Assembly: GCA_009838515.1 (NCBI GenBank)
Contig: VXRL01000084.1
Span: forward strand, 1 to 64,000
Source of the DNA: Terriglobia bacterium
GTDB taxonomy: Bacteria; Acidobacteriota; Terriglobia; Bryobacterales; UBA6623
Direction: 5' to 3'
Length of the DNA stretch: 64,000 bases
Made by a program: the position numbers and the translations under genes. The notes below the pieces were generated by a model that was not told where the DNA came from, searched no databases, and saw only the letters and a list, made by a program, of their open reading frames with translations. Of the stretch, positions 16,707 to 25,944 are shown piece by piece. Numbering within the stretch: the stretch's first letter is position 1; the number at the start of each line of letters is the position of its first letter.

Positions 16707-17909
16707 ATGCGCGCGGACATCCTCCCCACCTCACCTACCCAGACCGCCATAGCCGCGCGGGGAGTGCTGGGAGCCAATGACCGCATTGGCATCGCATTGA
16801 TCGGCTGCGGGGCACGCGGTCGCGGGCTGGCGGCTCATCTGAGTCAACTCGAAGGCACCGAACTGCGCGCCGTGTCGGACGTGTACAGACTTCGCATGCA
16901 GCAAGCCATTCCGCCGGGGGATGCGCGGGTGCAGGCATGGGCGGACTACCGCCGCGCCTTGGACAGCCGGGAGGTAGACGCCGTCATCGTCGCAACTCCA
17001 GATCACTGGCACGTGCCAATGACGCTGCAAGCGCTGCAGGCTGGCAAGGACATCTATGTCGAAAAGCCGGTCACGCACAGCCAGAATGAGGGCGAAGCAC
17101 TGCTCGAAGCCGTCGAGTCGTCCCATCGCGTCGTGGCGACGGGGACCCAGCAGCGGAGTTGGGGCCACTTCCTAGAGGCCAAGGAGCTCGTAGCCCAAGG
17201 GGCGTTGGGCAAGATCACGTTCGTCCGCTGCCACTGGTCACAAAGCTACGTCGGGTTCCGGGCGCAGGCAATCGAACAGGTCGACCTGAATCAACTGGAC
17301 TGGGACGGATGGCTCGGGCCTGCCCCGAAGCAGCCCTTCGACGCGACGCGCTTCCATTTCTGGCGGTTCTTCTGGGACTTCGGCGGCGGGAGCGTCACCG
17401 ACCTGATGACGCATTGGATCGATGTCATCCAGTGGTACATGGGAAGCGCGCAGGTCAGCGAAGTCCGCGCTTTCGGCACGACATACACCAACCACTGGCT
17501 CGAGGCGCCGGACACGGTCGTCGCCACAATGGCCTTCCCCGAGGGTTACACCGCTGTCTTCGAGGGCAACATGACCTTCGGGCTGCTCGGATGCGGGATC
17601 GAGTTTCGTGGGGACAAGGCCATGATGATCCTGAACCGCGACGGCTACGCGATATATGAAGAGGGCACGATGCCGCTGGAAGCGGTGGGCCTGCCCGAAC
17701 CGAGCTACGAGCACCGGAGGTCCGAGAGCTCGTCGTGGAACGAGCGAGTCGATGGAACCGGCACCCTTGACAACCTGCGGGATTGGCTGGCCTGCGTCCG
17801 AAGCAGGGCCGCTCCGAACGCGCACATCCGAGCCGGCGTCGAATCCGCCGCAACGTCGCACTGGGTGAACAGGGCGATCCGCGAAGGGAAAGTGATTACA
17901 GTCCCGTGA
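16707..17909 (+). CDS. Gfo/Idh/MocA family oxidoreductase
   Basis: 400 residues. A Rossmann motif IALIGCGARGRG (about 29-40) and the family's EKPVTHS (119-125, catalytic Lys120) are present, then a beta-sheet substrate domain with SQSYVGFRAQ, a WDGWLGP segment and FHFWRFFWDFGGGSVTDLMT. Such enzymes use NAD(P) to oxidise or reduce sugar alcohols and related compounds. The N-terminus before ANDRIGI resembles the remnant of an export signal but has no twin arginine. A TACAAT (16668-16673) is a candidate -10. It follows the amidohydrolase-like gene by 65 bases. Substrate unknown. Confidence 0.9.
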   Translation: MRADILPTSPTQTAIAARGVLGANDRIGIALIGCGARGRGLAAHLSQLEGTELRAVSDVYRLRMQQAIPPGDARVQAWADYRRALDSREVDAVIVATPDHWHVPMTLQALQAGKDIYVEKPVTHSQNEGEALLEAVESSHRVVATGTQQRSWGHFLEAKELVAQGALGKITFVRCHWSQSYVGFRAQAIEQVDLNQLDWDGWLGPAPKQPFDATRFHFWRFFWDFGGGSVTDLMTHWIDVIQWYMGSAQVSEVRAFGTTYTNHWLEAPDTVVATMAFPEGYTAVFEGNMTFGLLGCGIEFRGDKAMMILNRDGYAIYEEGTMPLEAVGLPEPSYEHRRSESSSWNERVDGTGTLDNLRDWLACVRSRAAPNAHIRAGVESAATSHWVNRAIREGKVITVP

Positions 17910-18524
17910 GAGTGGCTGCGGTTCCGTCTGGAAGCAGGTGTTCCAAGCGGCACCGAGACGAACATCCAACAGCTCCAGCCTGAAACAGCCAGGCATCGAT
18001 TAGCAAGCCGGCGGGCCGTGGAATTCGGCTAGCTGTCGGCCGGGGGCATTCAGCTAGCGGCCCTCCCCCTAAGGCCTCGGCGGGCCTGACGCGCATTTGT
18101 CGCGCCGAAAGCGCATGTCGTGTTCCGAGGCGCATCCCCCGTGGCGCCGTCAATGCCGTCGTCTGGCCGGAGACCTCGCCACACAGGCTGCGCTGCCTCA
18201 CCTCCTCTGCCCGGAAGCGGGAGCAGATTCGACAACGAGAACTGTTCCTGAATGCTCGACACCCTCATATGGGATATCTTGAACTAGCCCGATGCGCAGG
18301 ATCGGCAGCGAGCAGAGCCCCCAATGCTTCCCCACGCCTAGCCAAGCGACGCCAGGCATGGGAAAGAAACTCGGACCGAGGCATGTGAAGGCGGCACCAG
18401 CGCAGTGCCGTGTAGCGGACAAGCGCCACGCTCGCGGCGCGGATTCGTCTAGGTTGCCGATGCGGGCAGCGGCGGGCACGAGCCGGGAGGCCACGGCGAG
18501 GGGCGTCGGACGGGGAGGGTCTTC
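17910..18524. other. 615-base intergenic stretch without a convincing gene
   Basis: Short open frames on both strands show no recognisable domain and no signal peptide. Around 18021-18060 there are two related segments (ATTCGGCTAGC and ATTCAGCTAGC, each followed by GGCC within a few bases), a weak direct repeat. A GGGGAGGG at about 18510-18520 is the ribosome binding site of the RND gene. No partner subunit gene for that pump lies here. Confidence 0.6.
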
Positions 18525-21500
18525 GTGAGGGGACCGATTGCATGGTTCGCCCGCAACGGCGTCGTCGCGAACCTGCTGCTTCTCGTGATTGTCGGAAGCG
18601 GGGTCTACGCCCTAGCGAATCTCAAGCGGGAAGTCTACGCGGAATTCGCGCTGGACGTGATAACGGTCTCGGTCGACTATCGCGGTGCCGGCCCCGAAGA
18701 CGTGGAAGAAGCGATCTGCGTCCGGCTCGAAGAGGCTGTGCAGGGGATCGAAGGGATCAAGCGGATCAAGTCGACAGCCAGCGAGGGTCGCGGCTCGATG
18801 GCGCTCGAGATCCAGTCCGGATACGACGTGCGCGAGCTTCTGGAGGATGTGAAGACCAAGGTCGATGCGATCGACACGTTCCCCGAACAGGTGGACAAGC
18901 CGATTATCCGAGAAATGATGCGGCGGTTTCAGGCGATCAATGTCTCGATCGCCGGGGAAACCGATCTCGGGACGCTGAAACGGCTGGGCGAGCGCGTCAG
19001 AGACGAACTCACCGCCTTGCCCGATATCTCCCAGGCGGATCTGCGGAACGCCCCACCCTACGAGATTTCGATCGAGGTGTCGGAGGAGGCATTGCGCCGC
19101 TGGAGCCTGACGTTCGACGATGTCGCCGCTGCCGTCCGCCAGTTCTCGGTCGACCTGCCGGGGGGCTCGATCAAGACAGATCTCGGGGAAGTCCTGCTGC
19201 GGACGGAGGGACAAGCGTATTCGGGCGAGCAGTACGAGAGTCTTCCCCTGCTGGTCCGTCCCGACGGCACCAAGATCTTCCTCAGCGACGTCGCGACCGT
19301 CGTTGACGGATTCGAAGAAGTCTCGATTTCCGCGATGCTTGACGGCAAACCCGCGGTCGTGGTCCAGGTATACCGGATCGGCGACCAGAGCGCTGATTCG
19401 GTAGCCGACGTGGTCCATGGCTATGTCGCGGCCACGGCGCCCACCCTGCCCGACGGCATCGAGATGGTGACTTGGCGGGACAATGCCCGCCTGCTGGGGA
19501 GCCGCCTTGACCTCCTCGCCGAGAACGCGCTGCTGGGCCTGCTGCTCGTCTTCGTCGTGCTGACGCTGTTCCTGCGGCTGCGGCTGGCGTTCTGGGTCAC
19601 GCTCGGCATTCCGGTTGCCTTCCTAGGCTCGATCGCTGTCATGCCCCTGCACGGTACGTCGATCAACATGATCTCGCTGTACTCGTTCATCCTCGTGCTC
19701 GGGATCGTGGTCGACGACGCGATCGTGGTCGGCGAGAACATTCACGCCACGCAAGTGCGGACCGGAAAGGGTACCAGCGGAGCGATCAAGGGAACGCGCG
19801 AGGTTCTAGTGCCGGTGACATTCGGCGTGCTGACCACGATGGCCGCGTTCGCTCCCATGCTCTTCGTGCCCGGCGCGCTGGGCAAGATGATCATTGCGTT
19901 TCCCCTGATCGTCATCCCGACGCTGCTCTTCTCCCTCGTCGAATCGAACCTGATCCTTCCCTACCACCTGTCGCACTACAAGAAGCCAAAGGAGCGCGGT
20001 TCCCCGAACGCCCTTGCCCGCGCCTCGAACGCCTTCTTCGATGCGTTCTCGAATGCGGTGTCCTGGTTCATTCGACGAGCCTACAGGCCGGTTCTGCGAA
20101 CCGCCTTGGAATGGCGGTACGCAACTGTAGCGCTCGCCGCGGTCGGCGTCTTGCTCACGGCCGGCATGGTCGCGGCCGGCCACGTCAAGGTGATCCTGTT
20201 TCCCACCGTCGATTCGGAGGACGTGGTGGCGCTGCTGACGATGCCGCAAGAATCCCCGGCCGGGGTGACAGCCGCGAGCGTGGCACGAATCGAGCGAAGC
20301 GCCCTGGAACTGCGCGAGGAGCTGACCGCCGAACTCGGTCAGGACCCGTTTCGACGCATGCTGAGTTCGGTGGGAGAACATCCGTTCCGCGAGCTGCAGA
20401 GCCGCGGCACGGCCCTGGAGGGCGAATTCCAAGGCGAGAACCTCGGGGAGGTCAATATCGAGCTGATTCCCTCGGAGGACCGAGCCATGAGCTCGGAGGA
20501 GATCGCCAGCCGCTGGCGCGAGAAAGTAGGCCAGATTCCCGGAGCCGTGGAACTGACGATCACCCACGACCTGATCGGGGGCGGCAAGGCGATCGACCTG
20601 CAATTCACCGCCTTGGACATTGCCACCATCCTGGAAGCGGCGGAGATGACGAAGGCCCGCCTGTCGCAGTATCCGGGCGTCATCGAGGTGACCGATTCCT
20701 ACCGGGGAGGCAAGCCGGAGGTAGAGTTGGCACTGACCTCCGAGGGCAGGGCCTACGGGCTGACGCTGGAGAATCTCGGCCGACAGGTCCGACAGGGCTT
20801 CTTCGGCGAGGAGGCCCAGCGCATTCAGCGCGGACGCGACGACCTCAGGGTGATGGTGCGCTATCCGCGCCAGGACCGCCGCTCGCTCGGAGACGTGGAG
20901 CGCATGCGGATTCGCACTCCTGCGGGTGACGAAGTGCCGTTCTCGACCGTGGCTGTCGCGTCCCTCGGACGCGGTCCCGCTTCGATCACGCGCGTGGACC
21001 GCAACCGGACCATCAACGTCCAGGCCGAGGTCGACGAGACGATCGCAACCGGCGGCGAGATCATCAGTGCCCTCAGGTCGGACTTTCTGCCGCAGCTGCT
21101 GGCTCGGCATCCGGGCTTGAGCTACTCGCTCGAAGGCGACGAGGCAGACTTCGCCGAGTCCATGGGAGGGCTTGCCCAAGGCTTCCTCGTCGCGATGTTC
21201 GTGATGTTCGCGATGCTGGCAATTCCCATGAAGAGCTATGTCCTGCCAGCAATCATCCTGACTTCCGTCCCCCTTGGAATGGTCGGGGCGATCTGGGGGC
21301 ATTGGATTGCCGGCATTGAACTCAGCTTCGTCTCCGTGTGCGGAATCGCAGCGCTGGCGGGAATCGTGGTCAATGACGGCTTGGTGCTGGTCACGTTCAT
21401 CCGCAATTACTCCCGCAAGCAGGGCTCCGTCAAGAAAGCGGTGCGGCTTGCGGGAGAGGCGCGATTCCGCGCGATCCTGCTGACTTCCCTCACCACGGTG

Positions 21501-21743
21501 GCGGGATTGACGCCGCTGCTGCTCGAGACGAGCCTCCAAGCACAGTTCTTGATTCCGATGGCGCTGGCCCTAGCTTCGGGCGTCCTCTTCGCCACGGTTG
21601 TGACCTTGGTCTTGGTGCCGGCCCAATATCTGATCTTCGACGATATTCGAGGCGGGTTGCGACGGCTCTTCGCGGGGGACAGGCCCGGCGGTCTGCAAGG
21701 GGTTCCGTCCGCGCAGGGTGATTCTCCCTTGGCGGGAGACTAG
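18525..21743 (+). CDS. RND efflux transporter permease subunit (AcrB/HAE1-like)
   Basis: 1072 residues from GTG 18525 with a GGGGAGGG Shine-Dalgarno. RND inner-membrane pump with the 1+5+1+5 helix arrangement and two periplasmic porter loops. The proton-relay Asp pair is present in TM4 (LGIVVDDAIVVGENI). In TM10 the segment is AGIVVNDGLVLVTFI, so the lysine essential in AcrB is Asn, as in a large environmental subfamily. Such pumps need a membrane-fusion protein and an outer-membrane channel, and neither is encoded within the window next to it. The final 30 residues are a loose Gly/Pro-rich tail. It is convergent with the DUF3604 gene. Substrate not predictable. Confidence 0.93.
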   Translation: MRGPIAWFARNGVVANLLLLVIVGSGVYALANLKREVYAEFALDVITVSVDYRGAGPEDVEEAICVRLEEAVQGIEGIKRIKSTASEGRGSMALEIQSGYDVRELLEDVKTKVDAIDTFPEQVDKPIIREMMRRFQAINVSIAGETDLGTLKRLGERVRDELTALPDISQADLRNAPPYEISIEVSEEALRRWSLTFDDVAAAVRQFSVDLPGGSIKTDLGEVLLRTEGQAYSGEQYESLPLLVRPDGTKIFLSDVATVVDGFEEVSISAMLDGKPAVVVQVYRIGDQSADSVADVVHGYVAATAPTLPDGIEMVTWRDNARLLGSRLDLLAENALLGLLLVFVVLTLFLRLRLAFWVTLGIPVAFLGSIAVMPLHGTSINMISLYSFILVLGIVVDDAIVVGENIHATQVRTGKGTSGAIKGTREVLVPVTFGVLTTMAAFAPMLFVPGALGKMIIAFPLIVIPTLLFSLVESNLILPYHLSHYKKPKERGSPNALARASNAFFDAFSNAVSWFIRRAYRPVLRTALEWRYATVALAAVGVLLTAGMVAAGHVKVILFPTVDSEDVVALLTMPQESPAGVTAASVARIERSALELREELTAELGQDPFRRMLSSVGEHPFRELQSRGTALEGEFQGENLGEVNIELIPSEDRAMSSEEIASRWREKVGQIPGAVELTITHDLIGGGKAIDLQFTALDIATILEAAEMTKARLSQYPGVIEVTDSYRGGKPEVELALTSEGRAYGLTLENLGRQVRQGFFGEEAQRIQRGRDDLRVMVRYPRQDRRSLGDVERMRIRTPAGDEVPFSTVAVASLGRGPASITRVDRNRTINVQAEVDETIATGGEIISALRSDFLPQLLARHPGLSYSLEGDEADFAESMGGLAQGFLVAMFVMFAMLAIPMKSYVLPAIILTSVPLGMVGAIWGHWIAGIELSFVSVCGIAALAGIVVNDGLVLVTFIRNYSRKQGSVKKAVRLAGEARFRAILLTSLTTVAGLTPLLLETSLQAQFLIPMALALASGVLFATVVTLVLVPAQYLIFDDIRGGLRRLFAGDRPGGLQGVPSAQGDSPLAGD

Positions 21744-21818
21744 CAAACTCGGCGGTCGCAGCCGCGACGCTCGCCTCGAGAGCGCGCGTGCTATCCCAGC
21801 GATGGTGGCGCCCGCAGA

Positions 21819-24398
21819 CTAAGGCGACTCGGTTTCCGGACCGACCCAAAACGGGCTAGACCACGCCACGGCTCCATCGACCTGCCGCACGCGCAGATAG
21901 TAGTAGTCATCGGCTGCTGGGGAATCCTTGTCCGTGTACGTGAAGTGCCGGTCCAAAGCACCGTCTGACGGCACCAGCTGGACAGACAAGGCATCCGTAT
22001 GCTCGAGCACCTGATACTCCCGGCGGTCAACCTCTCCGCCGAGGTCACCGAGCCGGAACGCTTCGGTCTTCGCAGGCAAGCGTTGCGGCGTTCGCTGGTA
22101 GCCGCCGGATCCCAGACGCTCCCGCCTTGCCTCCATGCCTACGATGACCTTTGTGTTGGCGCTCGCGTTCCGCAAGCGCAGCACGAGACCGGTGCTGCGT
22201 CCGCGCGTGTGCATCTCGAAGTGGAGCTGCCCCCCGTCCATCTGGCTCTTGTAGGTGCTCGGATGCACGAACCAGGGCTCCGTGTACCCCGCCAGCTCTG
22301 CCCCTTCGACACGGATGACGCCCTTCCAAGGGCGATCCCCGCGCGGAACGCTGCGCTCGCCCGGCACGTCCGTCGAGGCTTCGAAGCTCACCTGCACGTG
22401 GGTCTCGGGACCCACCTCTGACCGCAGGTAGCGCTGCGTGTAGACCACGGTCCCGTTCTTGACCACGTCGATCGAGTCAATCGCCGCGGTCCCGTTAACC
22501 GTACAACTGATCTTCCTCTCGCCGGCGCTGGCCTGTTCCTGCCCGATCCCCACGCCGTTCAGGGTGGCATCCAGTATGATTCGCTCGCCAGTCGTCGCAT
22601 ACGTCGCACGGGCGCGCAGTCCATCAAAGATCGCGTCGGGCGTGTTCTCGGCCGCCAGCACGGCGGCCAGCCCGCCGAGCTGGCGGTTGGTCATGCCGCT
22701 GTAGCCGGGATGGCCGGTGTGGTTGTCCGAAGCCCCCACGAATCCGACTCGGTAGCCGTTTCGCAAGTACTTGTCGCCAAACCAATCGAAGGTGCCGTGC
22801 CCGGACTGAATCTCGACCAGGCGTTCCATCGAGCCATCGCTGTTGGTCCAGTCTCCGGGCTGGTGGGCGTGGGGTATGACCAGCACGTCGTCCGCGTCGT
22901 TGCCCTGCTTGAGCCCCTCGTACAGTTCGTCCAGCAACGGCGCCTTTTGGTTCGGCACGCGCGAGCGCCCCGCGGTATTGCGGAAGAAGACGTTGTGGTG
23001 GCCGCCGTATAGCAGGCGGCTGGTCCATTCGAATCCAAGGATCGTAGTGAACCGTCCTGGCACGCGATACTTGTGGACCATCTCTTGGAGCGTCTTCCAT
23101 TCGAAGTCATCCATCCAAATGTCATGCTCGGAGAGGCTCAAGAAGTCCAAGCGGGCGACATCCCGGCCGAACTGGAAATAGCCGTCCGGAGACCCCTGGC
23201 CCTCGGCGTAGCCGGTGTGTCCGTGGGTCTCGCCCCAGAAAATCCTGCTTCGCGGCGACGCTTCGACTCGCACTGGATTGCTCGTTCCCCGAATGGCCCC
23301 GTCCTCGGACCGCACCTCGAAGCGGTACACACCCGGCGTGTCGAGTTCGATGCCGTCCAGTTCCCGCAACGCCTCGGCCCCGGCCGGAATTTCCCGCAGT
23401 CTGCGGCCGTTCAGCAGCACTGCGTAGGCCGGAGTGCCGCCTGAAGCCAGGTTCCTGAACCGATCTTCGGATCTCACCGCCAGCAAGAACTTCTCTCCCG
23501 GCTCCACCACTGACGGTGCGACGGCGTTCACGAACTGCACGCGGTCTTCGCCGATCACCTCGATCGCAGGCCAGCGCGGGCTGAGCAGCCACCCCTTGCC
23601 CTCCAGATCCACGAAGGTCTTGAACACGAATTCGTCGTTTGACCAATTCTGGACCTGCAAGCCGGGGCCCCCACCGCCGCGATCGCCGAACGTGAGCGTC
23701 ACGGTGTCGCCCTTGCGCAGTTCCGCGCCGCTGAGGCGGAAGGCGATCGCCGAGCGAGTCTCGAAGCTCAGCCGAGGGCCCCAAGCCTCGGCCGGGGCCA
23801 AGACGGCATCGGGATTGGAGCTCGTCACGGTGACATAGCCCGCAGCAGCGGGATTATCGGTTTGCAGTCCGCGGCCCCGGCCCTGGCCCACGGCGATTCC
23901 GCCGCCAACCGCCATGGGTATGTCCCCGACCGTGTACGTCTCGCGAACGGTGACGAACTCGCCCGCACGATAGGGTCCTTGCGACGAGAGTTCGAGCAGA
24001 CCCAAGGCCGCCGGGAGCTCGTCCTTGATCTGGAACTCGCGCGTGAACTGTTCGATGAAGCCCGAGATGGCGGCCAATGGAAGCTGGGCGCCGCCGTTCG
24101 GCAGCCTCCGCAGCGCCCGGTTGGCGTTCGCCGCGAGCTGCGGGAAACCACCCGGCACCGGCCCGCCGGTCAGCGAGTACGCGTTGGCCCACTTCCAGAG
24201 CGTATCCAGCCGCTGCTCGAGCACGCTGACATCGGTCGAATGCTGCGGGGCGTCAAGCTTGAGCGCTTCGACGCGCTCGCGAAGTTCCGGCGTCAAGTAG
24301 TCCGCACGACGCGCCCCAGTATCTTGGGCCGCCAAGCCCCAAATCAGAAGCCCTAGCAGGCCTAGAGCAACAACAGCTTTGGATCGCGCAGAATGCAT
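21819..24398 (-). CDS. Exported DUF3604 protein (PHP-like metal-dependent hydrolase fold)
   Basis: 859 residues. Signal peptide MHSARSKAVVALGLLGLLIW ending near AAQ. Residues 130-380 are beta-rich. The DUF3604 core starts at SRIFWGETHGHTGYAEG with His392 and His394, then LSLSEHD (422-426), GFEWTSRLLYGGHHNVFF and VGASDNHTGHPG, a set of His/Asp ligands like PHP phosphoesterases. C-terminal beta domain. The enzyme activity of DUF3604 is not established to my knowledge. A GGGGAGG precedes the ATG and a TATTCT (24424-24429, minus strand) could be the -10. It lies downstream of the symporter and TPR lipoprotein genes on the same strand. Confidence 0.88.
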   Translation of the reverse strand: MHSARSKAVVALGLLGLLIWGLAAQDTGARRADYLTPELRERVEALKLDAPQHSTDVSVLEQRLDTLWKWANAYSLTGGPVPGGFPQLAANANRALRRLPNGGAQLPLAAISGFIEQFTREFQIKDELPAALGLLELSSQGPYRAGEFVTVRETYTVGDIPMAVGGGIAVGQGRGRGLQTDNPAAAGYVTVTSSNPDAVLAPAEAWGPRLSFETRSAIAFRLSGAELRKGDTVTLTFGDRGGGGPGLQVQNWSNDEFVFKTFVDLEGKGWLLSPRWPAIEVIGEDRVQFVNAVAPSVVEPGEKFLLAVRSEDRFRNLASGGTPAYAVLLNGRRLREIPAGAEALRELDGIELDTPGVYRFEVRSEDGAIRGTSNPVRVEASPRSRIFWGETHGHTGYAEGQGSPDGYFQFGRDVARLDFLSLSEHDIWMDDFEWKTLQEMVHKYRVPGRFTTILGFEWTSRLLYGGHHNVFFRNTAGRSRVPNQKAPLLDELYEGLKQGNDADDVLVIPHAHQPGDWTNSDGSMERLVEIQSGHGTFDWFGDKYLRNGYRVGFVGASDNHTGHPGYSGMTNRQLGGLAAVLAAENTPDAIFDGLRARATYATTGERIILDATLNGVGIGQEQASAGERKISCTVNGTAAIDSIDVVKNGTVVYTQRYLRSEVGPETHVQVSFEASTDVPGERSVPRGDRPWKGVIRVEGAELAGYTEPWFVHPSTYKSQMDGGQLHFEMHTRGRSTGLVLRLRNASANTKVIVGMEARRERLGSGGYQRTPQRLPAKTEAFRLGDLGGEVDRREYQVLEHTDALSVQLVPSDGALDRHFTYTDKDSPAADDYYYLRVRQVDGAVAWSSPFWVGPETESP

Positions 24399-24504
24399 GT
24401 CAATCGGACCTCCCCCGCTGTCCAGAATATCCTGCCAGTCGCCGTTGTTCGTTGCGATTTCGGCGCCGTTCTGCGAACAAGACTACCGCAACAGCTGATC
24501 CCGG

Positions 24505-25944
24505 CTATTGCAGCAGCGCTTCGAGGTCGGCGCGAATTTGAGCCGCCAAGTCGGCGGGGCCGCGATTCTCTGCCGCCTGCAGGGCCCGCTCGAAGGACCG
24601 CCGCGCATCGGCCACGCGCCCGATGCGCTGGTAGGCATGCCCGAGGGCATAGCGCACGAACGGCTCGCTGCCGTCCTCGTCGCCCCTCAACGCGGCTTCC
24701 AGGTGCTCGACCGCCTCAGTCGGACGGGCCCCCTCCAAGGCCAGCGTGCCAAGGTTCATGCGCGCAGGACGGTTCGTCGGATCGCTCTTGACGGCCTCTC
24801 GGAAGCGCCGCACAGCCTCGTCCAACTGCCCGGCCTCGAGCAGGGCCACACCGAGATTGGCATTGGCACGCGCCGAGTTCGGATTCAGTTCCAAGGCCCT
24901 GCGAAATGCGGCGGCGGCGGCGGCGGGATCGCCTCGAGATGCCTGCACGACTCCCCAATTGTTGTGAAGCTCCTCAAGGTTCGGATTCAGCGCCAGTGCC
25001 GTAGCATAGTGCTCCTCGGCCCGGTCGATTTCGCCAGTTCGCCCGAACGAGCCGACTAGGTTGGCATGCGCCTGCGCCATGCTTGGGTCGAGTTCGATCG
25101 CTCGCCGATACGCTTCAATGGCGTCGGCTGTCCGGCCCGCAGCGTCGAGGCTCCGGCCCTGATCCAGGAAGTGACGCGCATCCGCCGCAAGGCCGGCCAC
25201 GCTCTCGTAAAGGGCGTCCTCCAACCTCGGCTGCTGGTCAGCAGCCGCCCCGTTCTGGGCGAGAGTGCGCTGCGCGAGCTCTTGCTCGCCCGCTGAGCGA
25301 TAGGCCATGCCCAGGCTGCGGCGGACAGCACCGGAGTCTGGCGCGAGCGCGAGCGCTCGTTCCAGCAATGCAAGCGCTTCGGCAGTCTCGCCAAGTTCCA
25401 GCAACACCTTGCCCAAGGCATAGGACACGTACCCAGCATTGCCGTCCATGTTCGACGCAGCGCGCAGCGCACCTCTAGCTGATTCCACCTGTCCCCCGGC
25501 CGACAGCGCCTCTCCCAAGCGAATCCACGCCGGACCGTAGGGGCGGATATCCAGGGCCGTCCGCAATGAACTCGCCGCCTGCGCATGCTGCCCGCCCTGG
25601 TGTTGCGCGATGCCCAGCAGGTACGTCCAGCGAAACTCTCCGCCGGATAGCGTCGCCGCGCGCCGATAGAGATCCTGCGCCGCCGACAGCCGCTCGTGGG
25701 CGTGCAGCAACATCGCCAGATCGCCGTTTGCCCACGGATCGGACGGCCTCTCGGCCACACCGTCGATGAGGCTTCGGGCCTTCGGTCTGACCGGTTCAGG
25801 AAACGATTCGGCCGCCAGCTCCGGGACTGCCGGCATGGCACCGCCGTCCCCGGACCAACAGCCGGCAAGTGCCGCGGCCAGGAACACCGCCGCGAGGGCG
25901 ACGCGCGCCAGTGGAACGCCGTCGACTACCGGAAGTGAAACCAC
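24505..25944 (-). CDS. TPR-repeat lipoprotein
   Basis: 479 residues from GTG 25944, overlapping the end of the symporter gene by 19 bases. The signal sequence ends in a lipobox (ALAGC, Cys at 28), so it is probably membrane-anchored by a lipid. About ten TPR units fill the rest, for example AVRRSLGMAYRSAGEQELAQ, AIEAYRRAIELDPSMAQAHA and AAFRRALELNPNSARANANL. TPR arrays bind proteins. Translational coupling suggests a shared role with the sodium/solute symporter upstream. Confidence 0.88.
   Translation of the reverse strand: MVSLPVVDGVPLARVALAAVFLAAALAGCWSGDGGAMPAVPELAAESFPEPVRPKARSLIDGVAERPSDPWANGDLAMLLHAHERLSAAQDLYRRAATLSGGEFRWTYLLGIAQHQGGQHAQAASSLRTALDIRPYGPAWIRLGEALSAGGQVESARGALRAASNMDGNAGYVSYALGKVLLELGETAEALALLERALALAPDSGAVRRSLGMAYRSAGEQELAQRTLAQNGAAADQQPRLEDALYESVAGLAADARHFLDQGRSLDAAGRTADAIEAYRRAIELDPSMAQAHANLVGSFGRTGEIDRAEEHYATALALNPNLEELHNNWGVVQASRGDPAAAAAAFRRALELNPNSARANANLGVALLEAGQLDEAVRRFREAVKSDPTNRPARMNLGTLALEGARPTEAVEHLEAALRGDEDGSEPFVRYALGHAYQRIGRVADARRSFERALQAAENRGPADLAAQIRADLEALLQ

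Noticed and set aside
17910..18524. Possible small genes or a tRNA in the gap before the RND gene
   Set aside because: Short frames lack start signals and domain patterns, and no cloverleaf with acceptor stem and TTC loop could be traced.
19806..21539. 577-codon open frame on the minus strand
   Set aside because: It is antisense to the RND permease, has no domain pattern and reads as His/Arg/Gln-rich text, as expected from the codon bias of a GC-rich gene on the other strand.
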